A stretch of DNA of 11,921 nt from assembly GCA_002478575.1 (NCBI GenBank), contig DLOX01000010.1, positions 1 to 11,921 on the forward strand, given 5' to 3'. The notes under the pieces were generated by a model. It ran no database searches, was not told the DNA's origin, and worked only from the letters and a program-made list of their open reading frames with translations. This DNA comes from Sphingomonadales bacterium UBA7473 (GTDB lineage Bacteria > Pseudomonadota > Alphaproteobacteria > Sphingomonadales > Sphingomonadaceae). Below are positions 7,025 to 11,921 of this stretch, piece by piece. The stretch's first letter is position 1. The number at the start of each line of letters is the position of its first letter. The position numbers were made by a program, and so were the translations under genes.

Positions 7025-7053
7025 TTGCTCATCAGTCGATTAGAACATAAAAT
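7025..7053 (+). promoter_or_regulatory. Candidate sigma70-type promoter of the accessory unit
   Basis: TTGCTC (7025-7030) is followed, exactly 17 bp later, by TAAAAT (7048-7053), a five-of-six match to TATAAT in an AT-rich patch. The -35 is only a three-of-six match. It stands just upstream of an AAGGGA ribosome-binding-like sequence (7066-7071) and the small ORF leading into the large membrane-protein gene. A GAAC-N7-AAAC arrangement (7043-7057) overlaps the -10; it is one base from the alphaproteobacterial LexA pattern. Confidence 0.4.
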
Positions 7054-7080
7054 AAACATAAAGTCAAGGGAAATTTCTAT

Positions 7081-7287
7081 TTGGATATGCGCGCAGCATC
7101 TTACCGCCGCATTGATCTGGCGATTCCCGAGGAGCTTTCAGCCATTTCGCCCACAAAAATATGGGCAGCAAAAGCGGACGTGGGATTGGCAGTATTTGCC
7201 TGTGAATTGGGGTGCCGAGTGCTCTGTGCATTGGCAGATTTATGTAGTTCCCATGACGGGCATCAATCCTTATCTAGGTGCAAATGA
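7081..7287 (+). CDS. Small hypothetical ORF overlapping the start of the membrane-protein gene
   Basis: A 68-codon frame with TTG start (7081) placed 9 bases after AAGGGA; an ATG at 7087 is an alternative. I do not recognise the product. It begins with a basic, mildly amphipathic stretch (MRAASYRRIDLAIPEE) and has a cysteine-rich, hydrophobic second half (four cysteines in about 15 residues), with no membrane helix that I would trust. Its TGA (7285-7287) overlaps the ATG (7284-7286) of the next gene in an ATGA, the arrangement usual for translational coupling. Third-base composition is not clearly coding, and another frame is also open here (7010-7390), so this may be a leader or a chance ORF. 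The start position, the overlap and the promoter just upstream are the only support. Confidence 0.3.
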   Translation: MDMRAASYRRIDLAIPEELSAISPTKIWAAKADVGLAVFACELGCRVLCALADLCSSHDGHQSLSRCK

Positions 7288-9563
7288 AGGACGATCCAGA
7301 CGCGAACGACATCGTCGGCCAGTTAGATGCCCGTGTTGCGAGTATCAAACGATATTACGCAAAATTCCGTCTCAATCTCATCAACCTTAAACACGGATTG
7401 CAATACGGTTGGTCAGCTAACCAAGGAAAAACTGAGCTTTTCATTTGGCTCATTGCTCTCACAATTCTGGCGCTCGCCGCTAAGCTGGCTCATTCGCGAC
7501 TCCTGCCCTATTTAAGCATTGAAAAATTCGTCGACACGTTGAGAGCCACAGCGTTGCAGCTGGGGGCGAGCCTATTGGGTGCAACAGCCATCGTTGCGTC
7601 GCTTGTTCTGTTTGCAATGCAGGTCAATGTTGAGAGGTTGCCACACGGCCTATTCCGGCGATTGAGCGCGGACAAAAGACTCCTTACCATCTTCGCAGTC
7701 TCGTTCGTTGCTTCAATTCTGGTCGCCTGCTTGCCACTGATCACCCCGATTGAGCGCACCCAATGGGCGATAGCAGCCGCCGTCTTGCTAACGTTGGTTG
7801 TGCTCCGGCTCTTTCTCGCGGCCTATCGACGTTCGTTGAAACTCATTAATCCGGTGGAACAACTTCGTATCGTCATAGGCGACGTTAATGCAGCGCTAAA
7901 CACGTGGAGCGACCAAGTAAACTGGGCAGTCGCAACTCTGCCTTCACCCGCAGCTGAGCGTCCTCCTAATCCCCTGATAGACAGCACTTTGGACACCAGA
8001 CGGGCAGCATTCATGCTCAAGAACGACTGGGGTGGTGTCGTTGTCCGGCGAGGCCTTGATCACTGCATCGCGGTAAATGGCAGAACCGCCTCGCAGGGTG
8101 ACTACCAAGTCGCAGATGCGGCATTGACGGCCTTGGTCAGCATCAACACAGCCTACATTCAAGCGAAAGGCAAAACATTCTTCGCTCAAAACGGTTTCAT
8201 CGAAGTGCCTTTTGCTGCAGATCCAGTGATCAACCACAGTCTTGAGCAGTTAAAACGGCAGTTTCGATTTGCGGTTGGGCGGAGGGACGAAGAGCATGTC
8301 GACATGCTGCTCAAAGCATATGGTGCGTTGGCGATTCTTTATACTGAGATCGACTATGGTCGGCCAGAGGCCGATCCGTGGCACGCTCATCTGGCCATTG
8401 GGTATCTGAAAAGCGACATCAGATCGACCATTCCCCAGAACCTACCTGACAGCTTGATGCAAGGCGTCAGAGTCCTTGGCCGCTGCGCGATTGTATTGCT
8501 CCGCCGAGGGGTGGCGAACGAGATCGTTTCAATCGTCAACGAGTTGGGACCAATAGGCGCTGCAATGATCGTCCGCGAAGATCATCGACCCGTGGCTGTA
8601 ACTGCGATGGACCAGCTTGCCGAAATAACTCTTCATATGATCAACACCGGTGTTTGGGATCCAGGCTACGCATTCGAAGAAATAGGCCATTCGGTAAAAA
8701 TGGTTGCAACCGTTGCCATGGCCCAGCCGAGTAATGGCTTCAAATCTGTTCCTACCTATGTTTTGGGCCCCTACTTCTCTTTTCAAGACACGTCGTTAAG
8801 TTCCCGTTTGAAGAAACTTACAAACGCATTGCTGAACTGCCCGGCTGAAGACGAAAGCGCGAAAAAGTGCATTGCCAATCTGCACGAATGGGCCAAGCGG
8901 ACTCAGCCCATAGCGAAAGACATCCTGATACTTGCAATCGAGGAGCGCTCGAAATTCACGTTCGACATATTGCACTGGGTCGGCGATATCGTCGAAGTGC
9001 TTTTGGCAGCAGCCACCGCGCCTGTCGTCAATCAGCATTTCGGATCGGAGCTAAGAGAGCAGGCTGAGCGCTGGGCTTTAGCGCTGTCTTGGATACCTGA
9101 CGACGCAGAAAGCATTGACTGCGCCTCGACATGGTCTGCGACATCGGTGATGTTCGCCATCGCTGGAGCTGCTAGAAAGTGGAACTCAAAGGAGGTCTAT
9201 GAAGCAACACAGCGGACACTGCTGCGTTGGGCCTTGCGACCCGCGCGGCGTGCGAACGCCTGGCATGATGTTGAACAGGCCATGCTTGCATCTTTAGCTG
9301 TTGCCCTCAAGTCCTCCGACGATCCGGATTTGGTTGCGTTCGTGACGCGATTGAAGAGGGCGCTCCAAGCTGAGCATCTTCCGCCCGCTGATTTACTGGA
9401 CGGGACCGCTCAAGGTCTCATTCGCTGCATTGACGACTACGACAACGACCATCTTCGAACAGAGGGCTGGGATCATATTCTGAAGGCATCCGATCCAGAA
9501 AAGCGACGCCAATTGCTATCTGACGTCGCGAGCATGTTTCAAGAAGCCGCTCAAGGGCAGTGA
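7284..9563 (+). CDS. Uncharacterised four-helix membrane protein with a large C-terminal cytoplasmic domain
   Basis: A 759-residue protein of unknown function. I chose ATG 7284 (AGGTG just upstream, ATGA overlap with the preceding ORF); GTG 7278 is also possible. Four hydrophobic helices are visible at about 51-69, 91-112, 133-153 and 160-181. Positive charges before TM1 (IKRYYAKFR), between TM2 and TM3 (FRRLSADKR) and after TM4 (YRRSLKL) predict both ends in the cytoplasm. The TM2-TM3 part ('ASLVLFAMQVNVERLP' and what follows) loosely recalls DUF2254-type membrane proteins, but the rest does not, and I treat this as weak. The remaining roughly 575 residues look soluble and mostly helical, perhaps repeat-like, with no nuclease, kinase, NTPase or protease motif that I can identify. 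Codon use seems less G/C-biased than in neighbours, which fits recent acquisition. A downstream partner gene is absent. Confidence 0.85.
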   Translation: MKDDPDANDIVGQLDARVASIKRYYAKFRLNLINLKHGLQYGWSANQGKTELFIWLIALTILALAAKLAHSRLLPYLSIEKFVDTLRATALQLGASLLGATAIVASLVLFAMQVNVERLPHGLFRRLSADKRLLTIFAVSFVASILVACLPLITPIERTQWAIAAAVLLTLVVLRLFLAAYRRSLKLINPVEQLRIVIGDVNAALNTWSDQVNWAVATLPSPAAERPPNPLIDSTLDTRRAAFMLKNDWGGVVVRRGLDHCIAVNGRTASQGDYQVADAALTALVSINTAYIQAKGKTFFAQNGFIEVPFAADPVINHSLEQLKRQFRFAVGRRDEEHVDMLLKAYGALAILYTEIDYGRPEADPWHAHLAIGYLKSDIRSTIPQNLPDSLMQGVRVLGRCAIVLLRRGVANEIVSIVNELGPIGAAMIVREDHRPVAVTAMDQLAEITLHMINTGVWDPGYAFEEIGHSVKMVATVAMAQPSNGFKSVPTYVLGPYFSFQDTSLSSRLKKLTNALLNCPAEDESAKKCIANLHEWAKRTQPIAKDILILAIEERSKFTFDILHWVGDIVEVLLAAATAPVVNQHFGSELREQAERWALALSWIPDDAESIDCASTWSATSVMFAIAGAARKWNSKEVYEATQRTLLRWALRPARRANAWHDVEQAMLASLAVALKSSDDPDLVAFVTRLKRALQAEHLPPADLLDGTAQGLIRCIDDYDNDHLRTEGWDHILKASDPEKRRQLLSDVASMFQEAAQGQ

Positions 9564-9739
9564 CCACATGAACTCATGATCGCTTTGCCAATTCTTTCCC
9601 CAAAACCCGCCTGTCCAGACTCCCAAACCGAGCAGAACTGCTTAAACCTATGAACTCAACCAAGCCCCCCAATGCCAGCATAGCCAACCCTTCCCATCTT
9701 CCCCTTCCAATCCCCCCCATTCCCCACTAACCCGTCCCC
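9564..9739 (+). other. C-rich, G-poor leader of aroQ with G-quadruplex potential on the minus strand
   Basis: This gap holds no gene and no intrinsic terminator. Positions 9684-9733 contain no G at all on the plus strand. C-runs of three or more occur at 9688-9690, 9693-9695, 9701-9704, 9712-9718, 9722-9725, 9731-9733 and 9736-9739, with a further run of six at 9665-9670. On the minus strand these are G-runs separated by loops of 2, 5, 3, 7, 5 and 2 bases, which satisfies the usual G-quadruplex rule. As RNA on the plus strand it would be unstructured and C-rich, the character of Rho-utilisation sites. No Shine-Dalgarno precedes the aroQ ATG. A promoter for aroQ is not evident. Confidence 0.6.
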
Positions 9740-10180
9740 ATGACCACACATCCCATCATCTTCGTCCTCAACGGCCCGAACCTCAACTTGCTCGGCACGC
9801 GGGAGCCGGAGATTTATGGCACGCAAACGCTTGATGATATTGGCGCGATGCTTGTTGAGCAGGCGGATGGTTTGGGCCTCGCCATTGATATGCGGCAATC
9901 CAATCATGAGGGGCATTTGATCGATTGGCTGCATGAGGCGCAGGAGGTGGGGGCGAAGGCGGTTTTGCTGAATGCGGGGGGCTATACGCATACGTCCATC
10001 GCGATTCATGATGCGATTAAATCGATCAAGGTGCCGGTGATCGAAGTGCATTTGTCTGACCCGCATAAGCGCGAGGAGTTTCGGCATATCAGCTATATTG
10101 GCATGGCGGCGGTCGCCTGTTTTGCGGGGCATGGCGCGAAATCCTACACGCTCGCGCTGGACGCGGCGGCCAAGCTCTGA
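9740..10180 (+). CDS. aroQ: 3-dehydroquinate dehydratase, type II
   Basis: AroQ removes water from 3-dehydroquinate to give 3-dehydroshikimate in the shikimate pathway for aromatic amino acids; the type II enzyme is a cytosolic dodecamer with a flavodoxin-like fold. The 146-residue length is normal. Signatures: NGPNLNLLG (11-19), catalytic Tyr26 in the flexible lid (REPEIYG), 'QSNHEGHLIDWLHEA' (53-67), LNAGGYTHTSIAIHDA with the substrate-binding Asn78, and EVHLSDPHKREEFRH with the catalytic His104. The ATG at 9740 is supported by homology, since the leader has no Shine-Dalgarno sequence and the context is C-rich. It heads the conserved aroQ-accB-accC arrangement found in many proteobacteria; the gap to accB is 35 bp with no terminator. 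Confidence 0.96.
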   Translation: MTTHPIIFVLNGPNLNLLGTREPEIYGTQTLDDIGAMLVEQADGLGLAIDMRQSNHEGHLIDWLHEAQEVGAKAVLLNAGGYTHTSIAIHDAIKSIKVPVIEVHLSDPHKREEFRHISYIGMAAVACFAGHGAKSYTLALDAAAKL

Positions 10181-10215
10181 CAAAGGGCTTATAGATTAAC
10201 CAATTGAGGGGTCCC

Positions 10216-10695
10216 ATGGCTGATAAGGCGGATGCCATGCAGGTCGATGTGAAGCTGGTCCGCCAGCTTGCCGAGCTGCTGAACGATACTGGTCTCACGG
10301 AAATTGAGGTTGAAGAGAAAGATCGCAAGATCCGCGTGGCGCGGACGGTGACCGCAGCAGCTGCAGTCGCCTATGCACCTGCTCCAGCACCTGCGGCGAT
10401 TGCGGCTGCGCCTCATGCTGGGGCTGCTCCGGCTCCAGCGGCTCCGGCCGGTGGGGATCATCCTGGCACGGTTAAATCGCCAATGGTCGGCACAGCCTAT
10501 CTCGCGCCATCGCCTGAAGCGTCAGACTTTGTGAGCATTGGCTCGACTGTGAAGGAAGGCGATACGCTGATCATCATCGAAGCGATGAAGGTCATGAACC
10601 CAATCACAGCGCCGCGCGGCGGCAAAGTAACCGCCATTCTCGTTGAGAACAGCCAGCCCGTCGAATTTGATCAGCCGTTGGTGGTGATCGAGTGA
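10216..10695 (+). CDS. accB: Biotin carboxyl carrier protein of acetyl-CoA carboxylase
   Basis: AccB carries biotin between the carboxylase (AccC) and the carboxyltransferase (AccA/AccD) in the first committed step of fatty acid synthesis. ATG 10216 gives 159 residues and is preceded by GAGGGG; an upstream in-frame TTG (10204) is less likely. The N-terminal part (1-45) contains 'VRQLAELLNDTGLTEIEVEE', typical of AccB. An Ala/Pro-rich linker follows at about 47-80, then the biotinyl domain with the EAMKVMNP motif, where Lys125 is the biotin attachment site made by BirA-type ligase. The thumb segment between strands ('YLAPSPEASDFVSIG') is present, as in bacterial BCCPs. It is in an operon with accC 46 bp downstream. 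Confidence 0.97.
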   Translation: MADKADAMQVDVKLVRQLAELLNDTGLTEIEVEEKDRKIRVARTVTAAAAVAYAPAPAPAAIAAAPHAGAAPAPAAPAGGDHPGTVKSPMVGTAYLAPSPEASDFVSIGSTVKEGDTLIIIEAMKVMNPITAPRGGKVTAILVENSQPVEFDQPLVVIE

Positions 10696-10698
10696 CAA

Positions 10699-10717
10699 CC
10701 CTTCGACAAGCTCAGGG
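10699..10717 (+). repeat. Dispersed palindromic repeat of the 'PELVEG' type between accB and accC
   Basis: CCCTTCGACAAGCTCAGGG is the core of a short repeat that I recognise as abundant in sphingomonad and some other proteobacterial genomes. Read on the minus strand it translates to SPELVEG, the usual tell-tale. Only this copy is seen in the window. With the following bases it can fold into a hairpin (10704-10723: seven base pairs with a bulged A, loop TCAGG). A competing hairpin (CTCAG 10711-10715 with CTGAG 10726-10730) would cover part of the accC Shine-Dalgarno. Confidence 0.7.
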
Positions 10718-10741
10718 CTGTCGGTCTGAGGAATGCTTTGC

Positions 10742-11921
10742 ATGACGATTGAGAAATTGCTGATCGCCAATCGTGGCGAGATTGCGCTGCGCATTCACCG
10801 TGCGGCGCATGAAATGGGAATTAAGACAGTCGCGGTGCATTCGACGGCCGACGCCGATGCAATGCATGTGCGCATGGCGGACGAGGCCATCTGCATTGGG
10901 CCGCCTGCCGCCAAGGACAGTTACCTCAACGTCCCCGCGATCATCTCTGCTGCTGAAATCTCGGGCGCGGATGCGATCCATCCTGGCTATGGCTTCCTGT
11001 CTGAGAACGCCCGTTTTGCTGAGATTATCGAAGAGCATAAAATGATCTTCGTTGGCCCCAAGCCTGAACATATCAGGACGATGGGCGACAAGGTGATGGC
11101 GAAGAAAACGGCCGGGGATTTGGGCTTGCCGCTTGTTCCCGGCTCCGATGGCGCGATTTCTGAAATCGAGGATGCCAAGCGGATCGCTGATGAAGTCGGC
11201 TATCCCGTGATCATTAAAGCGGCCTCAGGCGGCGGCGGTCGCGGCATGAAAGTGGTGAACAGCGAGGAAGAGCTGGAGACCCAAATGCAGCAGGCGGGCA
11301 CCGAGGCGAAAGCCGCGTTCGGCGATGCGACGGTCTATCTCGAGAAATATCTCGGCAATCCGCGCCATATTGAGTTTCAGGTCTTCGGGGATGGTGAAGG
11401 CAATGCCATCCATTTGGGGGAACGGGATTGCTCGCTCCAACGCCGCCACCAAAAGGTTTTGGAAGAAGCCCCGTCTCCCGTGATTTCCGCTGAAGAGCGG
11501 GAGCGGATGGGCGGCATCGTGTCTCGCGCCATGGCCGGAATGGGCTATCGCGGGGCAGGGACCATCGAGTTCCTTTGGGAAAATGGCGAGTTTTACTTTA
11601 TTGAAATGAACACCCGCATTCAGGTTGAGCATCCCGTGACGGAGATGATCACGGGTTTTGATTTGGTCCGCGAACAAATTCGCGTGGCGCAGGGCGGGGG
11701 GCTTTCCGTCGCTCAAGAGGATTTGGAGTTCCGTGGGCATAGTATGGAATGCCGGATCAATGCCGAAGATCCTCGCACTTTCGCGCCGTCACCGGGGCTG
11801 GTTAAGGCTTGGCACGCAGCAGGCGGCATGCATGTCCGCGTCGATAGCGGGCTCTATGCAGGGTATAAGATCCCGCCTTATTATGACAGCATGATCGCCA
11901 AGCTGATCGTCTATGGCCGCA
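10742..11921 (+). CDS. accC: Biotin carboxylase subunit of acetyl-CoA carboxylase (3' end outside window)
   Basis: AccC uses ATP and bicarbonate to carboxylate the biotin on AccB. The window holds the first 393 codons of a protein usually about 450 long; the frame is open to the edge. Residues fall at the same numbers as in the E. coli enzyme: Lys159, the glycine-rich loop 163-169 (GGGGRGM), His209, Lys238, Glu276, Glu288 and Arg292 in 'FIEMNTRIQVEHPVTEM'. The N-terminal 'EKLLIANRGEIALRI' is the standard biotin-carboxylase beginning. ATG 10742 is preferred, with GAGGA 9 bases upstream; an in-frame ATG at 10733 is too close to that site. It is co-transcribed with accB, separated by 46 bp that contain the dispersed repeat. 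All visible catalytic residues are intact. Confidence 0.97.
   Translation, partial: MTIEKLLIANRGEIALRIHRAAHEMGIKTVAVHSTADADAMHVRMADEAICIGPPAAKDSYLNVPAIISAAEISGADAIHPGYGFLSENARFAEIIEEHKMIFVGPKPEHIRTMGDKVMAKKTAGDLGLPLVPGSDGAISEIEDAKRIADEVGYPVIIKAASGGGGRGMKVVNSEEELETQMQQAGTEAKAAFGDATVYLEKYLGNPRHIEFQVFGDGEGNAIHLGERDCSLQRRHQKVLEEAPSPVISAEERERMGGIVSRAMAGMGYRGAGTIEFLWENGEFYFIEMNTRIQVEHPVTEMITGFDLVREQIRVAQGGGLSVAQEDLEFRGHSMECRINAEDPRTFAPSPGLVKAWHAAGGMHVRVDSGLYAGYKIPPYYDSMIAKLIVYGR

Larger units (their letters stand above)
6692..7080. other. Gene-poor segment with regulatory palindromes and possible gene debris
   Basis: No convincing gene is seen in either direction. The segment holds a perfect TGTGA-N6-TCACA palindrome (6726-6741), an ACCGA/TCGGT inverted repeat (6784-6814), a perfect TTGACA box (6834-6839), a TGAACA/TGTTCA palindrome (6866-6879), and an AT-rich patch at 7041-7062 with a candidate promoter. 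Short open frames at 6865-7050 (plus) and 6877-7059 (minus) resemble no family I know. The look is of an upstream region whose original downstream gene has been lost or replaced. Confidence 0.5.

Noticed and set aside
7010..7390. 126-codon plus-strand frame spanning the promoter region and the start of the membrane-protein gene
   Set aside because: Tryptophan- and arginine-rich translation without a recognisable pattern; it runs over the promoter-like sequence and far into the large gene. The frame at 7081-7287 with ATGA coupling is the better candidate, though neither is proven.
9656..10183. 175-codon minus-strand frame opposite aroQ
   Set aside because: Arg/His-rich translation typical of an antisense frame, lying over a certain aroQ gene.
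11225..11740. 171-codon minus-strand frame opposite accC
   Set aside because: Shadow of accC, whose catalytic residues are all conserved in the plus-strand frame.

Overview
The window looks like ordinary chromosome from an alphaproteobacterium, most probably a member of the Sphingomonadales. The grounds are the protein flavour of RecG, TyrS, ProA and AccC, a spinster-type MFS transporter, a small stand-alone PilZ protein, moderate-to-high G+C, and a short dispersed repeat that encodes 'PELVEG' on the minus strand. The genus is not determined.

Layout. (1) 1-778: the 3' end of recG on the plus strand meets, tail to tail with no spacer, a minus-strand PilZ gene (779-1102), with tyrS upstream of it (1202-2431). 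(2) 2432-3864: a short divergent gap containing a hairpin, then an MFS transporter on the plus strand. Its stop codon shares a CTAG with the stop of proA. (3) 3861-6691: a minus-strand cluster read in the order grpB-like, thiS-thiG (one fused reading frame), proA. (4) 6692-9739: an accessory-looking stretch. A gene-poor segment holds a perfect CRP/FNR-type palindrome, a TGAACA/TGTTCA operator-like palindrome beside a perfect -35 box, and possible gene debris. A candidate promoter follows, then a small questionable ORF overlapping (ATGA) the start of an unrecognised 759-residue membrane protein, then an extremely C-rich, G-poor segment. (5) 9740-11921: the classic aroQ-accB-accC cluster, with accC cut by the window end and a mobile palindromic repeat sitting between accB and accC.

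The housekeeping genes cover replication-fork repair (RecG), tRNA charging (TyrS), proline synthesis (ProA), the thiazole half of thiamine synthesis (ThiS/ThiG), the shikimate pathway (AroQ) and the first step of fatty acid synthesis (AccB/AccC). PilZ suggests cyclic-di-GMP signalling. The features most worth a second look are the ThiS-ThiG fusion, whose internal Gly-Gly-Gly is followed by a CAA codon one base away from a stop, the uncharacterised membrane-protein unit at about 7025-9563, and the G-quadruplex/rut-like leader of aroQ. I saw no tRNA, rRNA, CRISPR array, insertion sequence or complete recognised defence system.
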